A stretch of 64,000 nucleotides of DNA from an uncultured Christensenellaceae bacterium (GCA_910586985.1 CAJUKK010000001.1:310001-374000); one strand, 5' to 3'; shown: positions 1 through 8,539, numbered from the stretch's first letter. Notes: a model not told the origin generated them from the sequence alone. Made by a program: numbers and translations.

Positions 1-168
1 ACGCTTGTGGCGGGGGATTTGCGCGGTGGCGCGGCGCTTGTGCTTGCCGCTCTTGGCGCGGAAGGAGTTTCGGAGGTGCTCGATTTGTCGCATGTCGACC
101 GAGGTTATTCCGATCTTCAAAAAAAATTAAGTAATCTTGGAGCAAAAGTTAAGCGGGTTCGCATTTAA
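1..168 (+). CDS. murA: UDP-N-acetylglucosamine 1-carboxyvinyltransferase, C-terminal end (partial)
   Basis: Only the last 55 residues are in the window; the gene starts upstream. The reading frame shows the typical MurA tail: a DLRGGAALVLAALGAEG stretch, then HVDRGYSDLQKKL and a closing LGAKVKRVR. MurA transfers enolpyruvate from PEP to UDP-GlcNAc, the first committed step of peptidoglycan synthesis in the cytoplasm. It is followed 21 bases later by ftsQ and then ftsA and ftsZ, an end-of-dcw-cluster arrangement common in Firmicutes. The catalytic cysteine lies outside the window, so activity cannot be judged. Confidence 0.9.
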   Translation, partial: TLVAGDLRGGAALVLAALGAEGVSEVLDLSHVDRGYSDLQKKLSNLGAKVKRVRI

Positions 169-189
169 GCTTGCTTTGGAGAAGTACGA

Positions 190-996
190 ATGAAAAAAAA
201 GAGTATTCTTGCCATTACAGTGTCCGTATTGCTGATTCTTGCCGCAGTTGCGGCAGGTTTAAACGCCGTTTATACGGTGCTGTCGGTTACAACCCGATTT
301 TCGGTGCGTTCCGATGCGGGTCGGGAAGAGTGTCGGATATTGCAGGAAAGACTTGACGGATATTCAGGCAAAAGTATTCTGTTTCTCGATCTTAAAGATA
401 TTTGCGCCGAAGTGGAAAAGTTTCCCTGCCTGAAGGTGGAAGAGGTCAAAAAAAATTACCCGAGAACGGTGGAATTACGCGTAAGCGAAAGGTTGGAGCG
501 CTATGCCGTTGAAAGAACGGATGCTGAAGGAAAGGTGTTTTATTCGGTACTCGACGCGGACGGAATTTATCTTTACGACCGTGAAAAGAATGAAAACCGT
601 CTTGACGGTGCGCCCAATATCCTCTTAAACGGATTCGGGGAGATGGTTTTTGCGGCGGGCGAGCGCACTTCCGGTGCATACGTCGAAGAGTTACTTGCGT
701 CTGTTGCGGGGTTCCGAGACGGAGACGTAAACGTACGGTTGAATCTTGTTTCCGTTACGTTTGAAAAAGGAGCTTCCGATTCTTCTACGACAAAGTTCAC
801 TTTCAGAATGCAGGAAGGGACGCGTATCGAAGTAAACAATCTTACGGCGCTTGTTGCCGAAAAAACGGAGGCGGCGTTTCAGCGTTATTTAACGCTTGAA
901 GACGAGGATAAAATGTTCGGAGTCGTTACGGTGAACGATGATAAATTATCGGGCGGTTTTAACGTATCGTATACGACATTGCGTGATCTCAATTAA
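190..996 (+). CDS. ftsQ: Cell division protein FtsQ/DivIB
   Basis: A 268-residue bitopic membrane protein. A short basic N-terminus (MKKK) is followed by one hydrophobic segment at about residues 6-27, then an extracytoplasmic POTRA-like domain (about 35-105, with the typical PCLKVEEVKKNYPRTVELRV pattern) and a beta-rich domain to about 255. FtsQ/DivIB links with FtsB/FtsL in the divisome and helps activate septal wall synthesis. A GGAG Shine-Dalgarno sits 7-10 bases before the ATG. Sequence conservation in this family is low, so the call rests on the topology, the POTRA pattern and the position between murA and ftsA/ftsZ. Confidence 0.85.
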   Translation: MKKKSILAITVSVLLILAAVAAGLNAVYTVLSVTTRFSVRSDAGREECRILQERLDGYSGKSILFLDLKDICAEVEKFPCLKVEEVKKNYPRTVELRVSERLERYAVERTDAEGKVFYSVLDADGIYLYDREKNENRLDGAPNILLNGFGEMVFAAGERTSGAYVEELLASVAGFRDGDVNVRLNLVSVTFEKGASDSSTTKFTFRMQEGTRIEVNNLTALVAEKTEAAFQRYLTLEDEDKMFGVVTVNDDKLSGGFNVSYTTLRDLN

Positions 997-1005
997 TTTA
1001 CTTAT

Positions 1006-1040
1006 AAGCGCTTTTTCATTCTTGAGAAGGCGCTTTTTTT
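1006..1040 (+). terminator. Rho-independent terminator after ftsQ
   Basis: An AAGCGC arm (1006-1011) pairs with GCGCTT (1030-1035), extended by weaker pairs inside the loop, and a run of eight T follows. It separates the murA-ftsQ transcript from the ftsA promoter downstream. Confidence 0.75.
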
Positions 1041-1070
1041 ATTGTTTTTTGGAAAAAATCGTTGCAATTC

Positions 1071-1099
1071 TTGACAGGACTATTGAATTTTGATATAAT
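1071..1099 (+). promoter_or_regulatory. SigA-type promoter for ftsA-ftsZ
   Basis: Perfect consensus: TTGACA at 1071-1076 and TATAAT at 1094-1099, spacer 17, with a TG one base upstream of the -10 (extended -10). The predicted start is near 1106, giving a leader of about 60 bases to ftsA. This indicates that ftsA and ftsZ are transcribed strongly and independently of murA-ftsQ. Confidence 0.85.
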
Positions 1100-1169
1100 A
1101 AGGAATAGATTGGTTTTTGTACGTTTCGTCTAACACGACCGATTTATGTTTTAGAGAGGAGATACGGGT

Positions 1170-2321
1170 ATGGGACGCGGCAGTGTTGCGGTTTTAGACG
1201 TTCGGTCATCCGAGCTCACGGTGATCGTGGGGGAAAAGGGTGTAAACAATACGTTTCTTTTTAAAACTATGCGCACAGAACCGTATGACGGTTATCAGAA
1301 CGGCGCGTTCTTTGACGTTGCCAATTTAAAAGAGTCCGTGCTCCGCGCGCTTGCCGCCGCCGAACAGGTATGCGGCGAACGCATTAAAAAACTCTATATC
1401 GGCGTTCCGGGGGAGTTTACCAAAGTAATACCTCGCGAACAGGAGATCGGGTTTCCCAAAAAACGCAAGATCGGTCAGAAAGAGCTGGATATGCTGTTTG
1501 AGAGCGGCAGGGAGGATGTGGAAAATCATTCTTTTATGCGTGCCGCGAGTATGATTTACGTGACTGCAGATAATCGGCGCGTTGTCGATCCGGCAGGGCT
1601 TTCGTCCACAGGACTGTCGGGAGTGCTTTCTTATTTTTATTGTACGAATTATTTTGTAAAGACGATGGAAGATATTTTTTCGGGCACGAAGATCGTCCTT
1701 GAATATTTGCCCGCCCAGCTTGCCATGGCGTCTTATCTGATTCCGCCCGAAACACGGGACGAATATGCGTTATTTTTAGACGTTGGCTTTCTCTCTTCGA
1801 GCATTCTTGTAATGTTAGGCGGTGGCGCGCTTTTGCAAAAGACGTTTTGGGCAGGAAGAGGGCAGATTGCATTTCGTCTCATGCAAAAATTTTCTCTGCC
1901 GTATGACGCGGCGCTTGCATTGCTTGCAAGTTCCAATTTATATGTGCGGAGCGACGTGAAAATGCGCGAGTTTATGCACGCCGGAATTTCATACGAAATA
2001 GATATGGATGTTATGACGGAAGAAATAAAAGCGGGATTGGACGAGCTGTGCGAGTCGGTCGGGGAAGTTCTCGAAGATTGTGCGGGTAAAGAAATCGAAA
2101 ATAAACCGCTGTATTATTCCGGTGAAGGTATGGACGGCATCCGCGGCGGGGCGGAACATATTTCTAAGCGGCTGAGTAGAGTGTGCGAACTTCTTGTACC
2201 TGATCTTGCATATTACAATAAACCCGCAATGAGTTCGCGTGTCGCGCTGCTTGACATGGCTTATGAAGAAAACCGTAAACTCGGCTTACTATATCGATTA
2301 TTAAATGGTTTCGGAGGTTAA
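1170..2321 (+). CDS. ftsA: Divergent FtsA-like cell division protein
   Basis: A 383-residue protein directly upstream of ftsZ (5-base gap), where FtsA, the actin-like membrane anchor of the Z ring, is expected. The actin-fold landmarks can be aligned: a phosphate-1-like strand at 7-20 (VAVLDVRSSELTVIVGE) and a phosphate-2-like strand near 203 (ALFLDVGFLSSS). However, the glycines and threonine that contact ATP in canonical FtsA (DIGTSK, DIGGGTTD) are mostly replaced, so nucleotide binding may be weakened or lost. The C-terminus ends in a short amphipathic segment (GLLYRLLNGFGG) resembling the FtsA membrane-targeting helix. Start chosen from the ATG with GAGGAG about 9 bases upstream. Alternative: another actin-like or SHS2-domain paralogue of FtsA. 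Confidence 0.75.
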   Translation: MGRGSVAVLDVRSSELTVIVGEKGVNNTFLFKTMRTEPYDGYQNGAFFDVANLKESVLRALAAAEQVCGERIKKLYIGVPGEFTKVIPREQEIGFPKKRKIGQKELDMLFESGREDVENHSFMRAASMIYVTADNRRVVDPAGLSSTGLSGVLSYFYCTNYFVKTMEDIFSGTKIVLEYLPAQLAMASYLIPPETRDEYALFLDVGFLSSSILVMLGGGALLQKTFWAGRGQIAFRLMQKFSLPYDAALALLASSNLYVRSDVKMREFMHAGISYEIDMDVMTEEIKAGLDELCESVGEVLEDCAGKEIENKPLYYSGEGMDGIRGGAEHISKRLSRVCELLVPDLAYYNKPAMSSRVALLDMAYEENRKLGLLYRLLNGFGG

Positions 2322-2326
2322 TTGCG

Positions 2327-3691
2327 ATGTATAACGAAAATATTCCCTTCATGAACGGGGGCTCGGAGAAACCGACCTCATATGAAAATCGGGATGCCAG
2401 TGAATTTAACGGAAAGGCAAGAATTAAAGTGATCGGCGTGGGGGGCGCGGGCAACAACGCTGTCAACCGCATGATCGAAGCGGGAATTATGAGCGCGGAT
2501 TACATTGCCGTAAATACCGACGCGCAGATTCTTGCTTGCAACAAAGCTGAGAAAAAGATTCAGATCGGCGTTCAACTCACCAAGGGGTTGGGCGCGGGCG
2601 CGGATCCCGAAATCGGCAGAGCCGCCGCGGAAGAGAGCAAAGACGAGCTTATGAGGGCGATTGAAAAGACGGATTTGCTGTTTATTACTGCGGGAATGGG
2701 TGGCGGTACGGGTACGGGAGCAGCTCCCGTCATTGCTAAAATCGCAAAGGATTTAAAAATTTTAACAGTTGCCGTCGTCACGGAGCCGTTTGAATTTGAG
2801 GGCAGACGCAGAATGGACAACTCCTCCAAAGGGTTGGGCGATTTAAAAAAATATGTTGATACGCTTATCATTATCCCGAACGATAAAATAGGAGAAGTCG
2901 TACCTAAAAATGCGCCTATGGCGGAGGCTCTGCACGTTGCGGACGAGGTATTAAAGCAGGGTATTCGCGGAATTGCCGATCTTATCGTAACGCCTGCGCT
3001 CATCAATCTTGACTTTGCCGACGTCAGAACGATTTTAAAGGACAGGGGACTTGCGCATATGGGCGTGGGCGTCGCAAAGGGAGAAAACAGAATTGTAGAA
3101 GCGGTTCGCCTTGCGGTTAATTGTCCTTTACTTGATACAACCATAGAAGGTGCGACAGGCGTTATTTTAAACGTTGTCGGCGGTAATGATTTAACTTTTG
3201 ACGAGGTTAAAACGGCGGCAAGCCTTATTCACAGCGTCGTAGATTATTCAGCCAATATCATTTTCGGGGCGTGCATTGACGAAAATGTAAACGACGAAGT
3301 GGAGGTTACCGTGATTGCAACGGGATTTCCTTCGACGGATTTACAGCGCAAAGGCGATATGCGCGGCGCGAATTTGCCTGCTCAGCCGCGTTTAGCTGCG
3401 GAACAGTCGCGCGTTGCGCCTTCTTATCAACAGTCAAGTAATGTTTACCGCGAGCCACAGCCGCCCGCTTATCCTCAACAAGTTCCGCAACCGCCTGTCA
3501 ATGAGAGCGTTTACCGTAATGCGCCGAGCGATCCGTACGGTGTTGCGGCTCCTGCGTCGCAGCGGGAAGAAAACGTGCCCGAGACGCCGCAACCGCGTCC
3601 TCAATATCAGCCTGTGCATGAACCGGAAGAAGAGGAAAGCAATCAAAAACTTCCGCCTTTCGTGCGCAGAATGCTTGGAAAACGCAAATAA
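2327..3691 (+). CDS. ftsZ: Cell division protein FtsZ
   Basis: A 454-residue tubulin-like GTPase that polymerises into the Z ring. Visible features: an N-terminal extension of about 30 residues, the nucleotide-binding start VIGVGGAGNNAVNRM at about 35-49, the tubulin signature GGGTGTG at 125-131, and the T7-loop catalytic motif NLDFAD at 227-232. A variable Pro/Gln-rich linker runs from about 345 to 440. The C-terminal conserved peptide, LPPFVRRMLGKRK, binds FtsA and other partners. The start has a TCGGAGG Shine-Dalgarno overlapping the end of ftsA. All catalytic motifs are intact, unlike the degenerate ftsA before it. A terminator follows. Confidence 0.98.
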   Translation: MYNENIPFMNGGSEKPTSYENRDASEFNGKARIKVIGVGGAGNNAVNRMIEAGIMSADYIAVNTDAQILACNKAEKKIQIGVQLTKGLGAGADPEIGRAAAEESKDELMRAIEKTDLLFITAGMGGGTGTGAAPVIAKIAKDLKILTVAVVTEPFEFEGRRRMDNSSKGLGDLKKYVDTLIIIPNDKIGEVVPKNAPMAEALHVADEVLKQGIRGIADLIVTPALINLDFADVRTILKDRGLAHMGVGVAKGENRIVEAVRLAVNCPLLDTTIEGATGVILNVVGGNDLTFDEVKTAASLIHSVVDYSANIIFGACIDENVNDEVEVTVIATGFPSTDLQRKGDMRGANLPAQPRLAAEQSRVAPSYQQSSNVYREPQPPAYPQQVPQPPVNESVYRNAPSDPYGVAAPASQREENVPETPQPRPQYQPVHEPEEEESNQKLPPFVRRMLGKRK

Positions 3692-3713
3692 TTTTTATAA
3701 AATCAATCACTTT

Positions 3714-3745
3714 AAAACGAGGTTGTCGAACCTCGTTTTTAATTT
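3714..3745 (+). terminator. Rho-independent terminator after ftsZ
   Basis: Perfect 11-bp stem AAAACGAGGTT (3714-3724) and AACCTCGTTTT (3729-3739) with a GTCG loop and a T-rich tail. It ends the ftsA-ftsZ unit. Confidence 0.9.
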
Positions 3746-3798
3746 TTTTTGTTTTATAAAAAGCAGGTTTTTTGTCTGTTTAAATTGTTAAAATTCTC

Positions 3799-3827
3799 TT
3801 GACAAACGGCGAGCTTTTATGTAAAAT
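3799..3827 (+). promoter_or_regulatory. SigA-type promoter for the decarboxylase operon
   Basis: TTGACA at 3799-3804 and TAAAAT at 3822-3827 with a 17-base spacer. The leader to the first gene is about 40 bases. Confidence 0.8.
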
Positions 3828-3872
3828 GATATGCGGTAGAAGTTGGGAATTTTTTCTGCAAGAGGTTAATAT

Positions 3873-5150
3873 ATGGATCAAATCAAATTATTGCGGGAGC
3901 GAAAACAAAAGGTCGAGAATCTCGGAAAAACGGTAAGGCAAGAGATTGAAAAACTTTGCGACAATCAGAGTTTCGTCGAGCTTGCGGCGTTTAGTTTTTC
4001 TTCCGGAAATGAAGAGGAGCGTATCGGCGACGGTGTCGTAACAGGATTTGCGACGATTAACGGCTATCCTTTTTACATTGTGGCGCAGAACTTTGACGTT
4101 TCGCTGGGCGGACTTACAAAGGCAAATTGCGAGAAGATCGCAAGAACGTTAAATGCCGCGGAAAAGAATGAAACGCCCGTTGTTTACCTTCTTCACAGTC
4201 AGGGCGTATGTCTGAACGAAGGCGTGAGTGTATTGGAAGGTATATCGGAACTTCTTTTAAAAGCAACGCAGTTGAAAGGAACGGTGCCTCAATATGCGGT
4301 CGTGCTCGGCGAAGTATACGGCTCGGTTGCGGCGCTTGCGTCGATTTGCGATGCGGTGTTTTTTACGGCGCAGAGCAAGCTTGCGCTTGCAAGTCCGCTT
4401 GTGCTGTCGGCTAAGGCGGGAAAAAATCTCAAAGTAGAAGAAGTCGGCGGCTACGATGCATTAAAAAATGCCGTGTTACCCGCGGTCTTGGTTAAGGACG
4501 TGAAGGAGGCTTCTGCAAAAATATCGGCGCTTACGGAGCTTTTTTCTGTTTCGGTTACCGAGGCGGAATTAAACAAAAACGCTCCTTCGCTCAATAAAGT
4601 TGCAGACGCAAAGGCATTGCTGTCCGTAATTGAAAATCCGGTCGAACTTGGCGCGAATTGTTATCCGGAAGTAAAAACTGTTTTGGGGCGAATCGGCGGA
4701 ATTTCGGTTGCGGCGGTTATATTCGATAAGGTTGCGATCAGTGCAAATAATATGAAGAAAATACGGTCGTTCTGCGAACTTGCATGTTGTTACGGTCTGC
4801 CGCTTATCATGTTGGTAGATTGTACGGGTATCGAACAGTCGCTTTCCGTCAACGACAGTACTGTATTAAGGGAAATTAGTGAATATTTAAGCATCCTTGA
4901 CGCAACGGATACGGCTAAAATCTCTGTTGTAACGGGTAGTGCGATCGGCATCGGTTATTCGTTATTTGCGGCAAAGTCCGTTGGATTCGACTATACGTAT
5001 GCACTCGCTACGTCAAAAGTCGCATTAACGGAAACCGCAGAGGAAACTGATCCGTTCCTCGCGGCGCAAAACGGTTATCTCGATAATATTGTCGAACCGC
5101 AGTTCATAAAACAATATTTAACGGCATCGTTACAGATGCTTATTCGGTGA
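3873..5150 (+). CDS. Divergent MmdA-like carboxyltransferase (acyl-CoA decarboxylase alpha-type)
   Basis: A 425-residue member of the crotonase-fold carboxyltransferase family (MmdA, PccB, AccD type; usually about 510 residues). Both half-domains are recognisable: residues about 40-190 and about 265-420. Landmarks are strongly eroded: the usual GGARIQEG is seen as QGVCLNEG, the GPCAGGAVYSPA region as GEVYGSVAALAS, and the C-half GGAY region as SAIGIGYSLF. The oxyanion-hole glycine pairs are therefore altered and the normal CoA substrate may not be used. It opens an operon with the same order as methylmalonyl-CoA decarboxylase operons (A, delta, biotin carrier, beta). ATG with AGAGG about 9 bases upstream. 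It could be a decarboxylase subunit for another acyl-CoA, or a structural relic. Confidence 0.7.
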   Translation: MDQIKLLRERKQKVENLGKTVRQEIEKLCDNQSFVELAAFSFSSGNEEERIGDGVVTGFATINGYPFYIVAQNFDVSLGGLTKANCEKIARTLNAAEKNETPVVYLLHSQGVCLNEGVSVLEGISELLLKATQLKGTVPQYAVVLGEVYGSVAALASICDAVFFTAQSKLALASPLVLSAKAGKNLKVEEVGGYDALKNAVLPAVLVKDVKEASAKISALTELFSVSVTEAELNKNAPSLNKVADAKALLSVIENPVELGANCYPEVKTVLGRIGGISVAAVIFDKVAISANNMKKIRSFCELACCYGLPLIMLVDCTGIEQSLSVNDSTVLREISEYLSILDATDTAKISVVTGSAIGIGYSLFAAKSVGFDYTYALATSKVALTETAEETDPFLAAQNGYLDNIVEPQFIKQYLTASLQMLIR

Positions 5151-5157
5151 GGCGACT

Positions 5158-5487
5158 ATGATAAACGGGTTGTTATCTTGGTTTAAAGCGGATGTCGGCG
5201 AAGCGGCTATTTATGCGATCGTCGGGTTTGTGTTTGTATTTGTCGGGATTTCGTTTCTTGTGTTGCTCTTTATGGGGCTTGGAAAAGTGATGTCTGTGGT
5301 AACGGCAAAGCGTACGGCAAAAGTGCGCGATGCGATGCAGGCGAAAATGATTCCCGCCGCACAAAGTCCTACGGATAGCGGCGTTTCCCCCGAGTTGGTT
5401 GCGGTAATTACGGCAGCGGTTGCCATGTGTTATGAACAGGAAGGCGGTCGATGCGATTTCGTTGTAAAACGTATTAAGCGAATTTAA
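5158..5487 (+). CDS. Sodium-pump decarboxylase gamma/delta subunit (OadG/MmdD family)
   Basis: A 109-residue protein with one transmembrane helix at about 17-42, preceded by an amphipathic N-terminus and followed by a cytoplasmic tail. This is the OadG/MmdD architecture. The family holds the catalytic carboxyltransferase, biotin carrier and membrane beta subunit together. The C-terminal block (SPELVAVITAAVAMCYEQEG) is the conserved OadG tail found in Clostridia. It starts 7 bases after the MmdA-like gene and precedes the biotin carrier by 21 bases, so translation is probably coupled. Confidence 0.85.
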   Translation: MINGLLSWFKADVGEAAIYAIVGFVFVFVGISFLVLLFMGLGKVMSVVTAKRTAKVRDAMQAKMIPAAQSPTDSGVSPELVAVITAAVAMCYEQEGGRCDFVVKRIKRI

Positions 5488-5508
5488 ATTTTCAAGGAGT
5501 AAATATAT

Positions 5509-5865
5509 ATGCGTAATTTTATTATCACGGTAGACGGTAAGAGCTACGAGGTCGGCGTTGAAGAGGTTGGCGCCGGCGAAGGAGGCGGAACGCTTGCAAC
5601 GCCTATTGCCGAGACGAAGAGAGAATCTGCGCCGAAACCGATTGCAAACGTAAAAGGAGAGCAGGTGAAAGCTCCCTTTAACGGACTCATTAAGCAGATT
5701 TTGCTGGAAAACGGCGCACAGGTTAAAAAGAACCAACCGATTCTTATTCTTGAAGCAATGAAGATGGATAACGAAATTACTGCGCCTTGCGACGGTAAAG
5801 TAACGTATCAGGTTACGAAAGGCGCGAACGTCGAGCCGGACGCAATTCTTGCGGTGATCAGCTGA
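5509..5865 (+). CDS. Biotin carboxyl carrier subunit of the decarboxylase
   Basis: A 118-residue biotinyl protein. The C-terminal biotinyl/lipoyl domain (about 50-118) carries the biotinylation site EAMKM, with the acceptor lysine at residue 85. It is preceded by an Ala/Pro/Lys-containing flexible linker (about 20-48). The swinging biotin would carry CO2 from the carboxyltransferase to the membrane beta subunit. A strong AAGGAG Shine-Dalgarno precedes the ATG. It is the only biotin carrier in the operon, so it would have to serve both carboxyltransferase-type subunits encoded here. Confidence 0.92.
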   Translation: MRNFIITVDGKSYEVGVEEVGAGEGGGTLATPIAETKRESAPKPIANVKGEQVKAPFNGLIKQILLENGAQVKKNQPILILEAMKMDNEITAPCDGKVTYQVTKGANVEPDAILAVIS

Positions 5866-5881
5866 AATTTGGAGAGAAAAT

Positions 5882-7066
5882 ATGCAGAATAATTTACTCA
5901 TCGATTTCGGGGAAATATTCTCTAACCTGTGGAATTCGATGGGAATGGCGCAGGGGACTTGGCAGAACTACGTAATGTTGCTTATTTCCTTTGTGCTCAT
6001 GTTTCTTGCAATTGTCAAGAAATACGAGCCGATGTTGTTACTTCCCATTGCATTCGGAATGTTTCTCATCAATCTTCCGGGGGCGGAAAACGTTCTTTGG
6101 GGTACTTACGAGGAGGGCGTGGAGCATACGTATGAAAATACGCAGAATCGCGGACTCTTATGGTATCTCTATTACGGTGTAGATAAAGTTATCTATCCGC
6201 CTTTGATATTTTTAGGGATCGGCGCGATGACGGATTTTGGGCCGTTGATTGCAAATCCCAAGAGCATGCTCATCGGCGCCGGTGCGCAGGTAGGTATTTT
6301 CCTTGCTCTTTTCGGCGCGGTATTGCTTGGATTTGATATGGTGGTGGCTGCCGCGATTGCCATTATCGGCGGCGCGGACGGGCCGACGGCTATCATGGTC
6401 TCTAAAATTTTAGCGGAAAATTTGTTGCCAATTATTGCTATTGCGGCATATTCGTACATGGCTTTGATTCCTGCGATACAAAAGCCCGTCATGCGTTTGC
6501 TCACAACTAAAAAAGAACGGGCGATTCGCATGCGGCCGCTCCGTCAGGTTTCCAAAGTGGAAAAGGTAATATTCCCCGTAGCGGTTACTTTGATAGTGGG
6601 ACTTTTATTGCCTGATGCTATTCCGCTTTTGGGAATGCTCATGCTTGGTAACTTGTTCCGTGTTTCGGGTGTTGTTGAGCGTTTAAGTTCGCAGGCTCAG
6701 AACGGACTTGTCAATACGATTACGATATTCCTCGGTATTGCCGTCGGTTGTAAGGCAAAGGGAGAGATTTTCCTCGACTATCACACGTTATTGGTTCTTG
6801 TTATCGGAATTGTCGCGTTCTATTGCGGTACGATCGGAGGACTGCTTGTCGCTAAAGTAATGTGTAAACTTTCCGGCGGAAAAATAAATCCGCTTATCGG
6901 TTCGGCGGGTGTTTCGGCTGTGCCGATGGCGGCGAGAATTTCTGAAGACGTCGGGCGGGAGACCGATCCTCAGAATCACCTTCTTATGCACGCTATGGGA
7001 CCGAACGTTGCAGGCGTTATCGGTTCGGCTTTGGCGGCAGGAATTTTATTATCTTTCTTCGGATAA
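5882..7066 (+). CDS. Sodium-translocating decarboxylase beta subunit (OadB/MmdB/GcdB)
   Basis: A 394-residue polytopic membrane protein with about nine hydrophobic segments. It performs the decarboxylation of carboxybiotin coupled to outward Na+ transport. The signature IIGGADGPTAIMV at about 161-173 includes the conserved Asp166 used for Na+/H+ handling, and the second conserved block HAMGPNVAGVIGSA lies near the C-terminus. Length fits MmdB/GcdB (about 375-400) better than enterobacterial OadB (about 430). GGAG precedes the start. It would give the cell a sodium motive force from decarboxylation. Confidence 0.93.
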   Translation: MQNNLLIDFGEIFSNLWNSMGMAQGTWQNYVMLLISFVLMFLAIVKKYEPMLLLPIAFGMFLINLPGAENVLWGTYEEGVEHTYENTQNRGLLWYLYYGVDKVIYPPLIFLGIGAMTDFGPLIANPKSMLIGAGAQVGIFLALFGAVLLGFDMVVAAAIAIIGGADGPTAIMVSKILAENLLPIIAIAAYSYMALIPAIQKPVMRLLTTKKERAIRMRPLRQVSKVEKVIFPVAVTLIVGLLLPDAIPLLGMLMLGNLFRVSGVVERLSSQAQNGLVNTITIFLGIAVGCKAKGEIFLDYHTLLVLVIGIVAFYCGTIGGLLVAKVMCKLSGGKINPLIGSAGVSAVPMAARISEDVGRETDPQNHLLMHAMGPNVAGVIGSALAAGILLSFFG

Positions 7067-7117
7067 AGAATCAAATGCATTATATGCGGAATTTGCCGCA
7101 AATTTTCGGGAGTTATT

Positions 7118-8536
7118 ATGGCTAAAAAAGTAATGATTATGGATACGATCCTGCGCGATGCTCACCAGTCTCACGCGGCAACGCGCATGCGGACGGAACA
7201 GATGATACCCGTCCTTGAACAGCTTGACGAGATCGGCTATTATTCCTTGGAGGGATGGGGCGGCGCAACGTTTGATTCGTGTATGCGTTATTTGAACGAG
7301 GATCCTTGGGAGCGCTTGAGAACTCTCCGCAAGTATCTGAAAAAGACACCCATTCAAATGTTGCTCCGCGGACAAAATTTGCTTGGTTACCGTAACTATG
7401 CAGACGATCTGGTGGAGCGTGTCGTTGACAAGTCGTTCGAAAACGGAGTTCGCGTTGTCCGCGTATTTGACGCGCTCAATGATCCGCGCAACATTGAGTC
7501 GTCTATGAAAGCGATCAAAAAGTACGGTGAAAAATACGGCGGCGTGTGCGAGGCGGCGATCTCGTATACCACAAGTCCCGTGCATACGCTTGAATATTTT
7601 GTAAAACTAGCTAAAACATACGAGAGTATGGGGGCGGATAATATTTGCATTAAAGATATGGCGAATTTGCTTTTGCCATTTGACGCGTTCGAACTAGTGT
7701 CTGCGTTAAAGAAAGAGCTTGATCCCAAAACTAAAATTCATATGCACACGCACAATACAACGGGCACGGGCGATATGGTCAATCTGATGGCGATTCGCGC
7801 AGGAGTTGATATCGTAGATACCGCGCTTTCTCCGCTCGGAAACGGTACGTCTCAGCCTGCGACCGAGCCGCTTGTGGCGACGCTGAAAGGTACGGAGTTT
7901 GATACGGGGATCGATCTTGAAAAACTTATTCCAATTGCAAATCACTTTAAAAAGGTTGCAAAGGAACTTGAGGACGAGGGGTCTCTCAATCCCAAAGTAC
8001 GGCAGGTGGACGTTAATACGCTCATTTATCAGGTTCCAGGCGGCATGCTTTCCAACCTAATGAATCAGTTGAAAAAAGCAGGGAAAGAAGATAAGTTATC
8101 CGAAGTACTTGCCGAAGTTCCCAATGTGCGCGCAGATTGCGGATATCCTCCGCTTGTAACGCCGAGTTCTCAGATAGTCGGTACGCAAGCAGTGCTCAAC
8201 GTAATTTCGGGCGAGCGGTATAAAATGGTTTCCAATGAAACCAAAGATTTGTTTGCAGGGAAATATGGGCAGTTGCCTATGCCTGTCAACGAAGAGGTTG
8301 CGGAAAAAATCTTAAAAGGGGCAAAGCGTATCACTTATCGTCCCGCAGATGATCTGGAGCCTGAATACGCAAAACTCAAAGCTGAAGTGGTCGAAAAAGG
8401 TTACTATACGCAGGAAGAAGACGTGCTGTCGTATGCGTCTTTCCCTGAGGTTGCAGAGAATTTCTTTAAATGGAGAAAAGCAAAAAACGAAGGTGTTGAT
8501 TCCGATCTTTTAAAGACGGGAGTTTATCCTGTTTAA
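7118..8536 (+). CDS. oadA: Oxaloacetate decarboxylase alpha / pyruvate carboxylase subunit B-type carboxyltransferase (no biotin domain)
   Basis: A 472-residue TIM-barrel carboxyltransferase of the OadA/PycB/transcarboxylase-5S family. Visible catalytic features: DTILRDAHQS at 9-18 (metal-binding Asp9), the carboxylated lysine in CIKDMA (Lys179) and the metal ligands HTH at 210-212. The C-terminal PYC-OADA helical domain is present (about 305-460). It stops before the biotinyl domain carried by many OadA proteins, so it must use the separate biotin carrier of the same operon. Natural substrate is probably oxaloacetate. It follows the beta subunit by 51 bases and precedes surE by 3 bases. Confidence 0.92.
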   Translation: MAKKVMIMDTILRDAHQSHAATRMRTEQMIPVLEQLDEIGYYSLEGWGGATFDSCMRYLNEDPWERLRTLRKYLKKTPIQMLLRGQNLLGYRNYADDLVERVVDKSFENGVRVVRVFDALNDPRNIESSMKAIKKYGEKYGGVCEAAISYTTSPVHTLEYFVKLAKTYESMGADNICIKDMANLLLPFDAFELVSALKKELDPKTKIHMHTHNTTGTGDMVNLMAIRAGVDIVDTALSPLGNGTSQPATEPLVATLKGTEFDTGIDLEKLIPIANHFKKVAKELEDEGSLNPKVRQVDVNTLIYQVPGGMLSNLMNQLKKAGKEDKLSEVLAEVPNVRADCGYPPLVTPSSQIVGTQAVLNVISGERYKMVSNETKDLFAGKYGQLPMPVNEEVAEKILKGAKRITYRPADDLEPEYAKLKAEVVEKGYYTQEEDVLSYASFPEVAENFFKWRKAKNEGVDSDLLKTGVYPV

Positions 8537-8539
8537 AAT

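Noticed and set aside
5173..5901. Long open frame (242 codons) on the minus strand across the delta subunit and biotin carrier genes
   Set aside because: Antisense to two clear genes with family motifs and ribosome sites; the product has no recognisable features.
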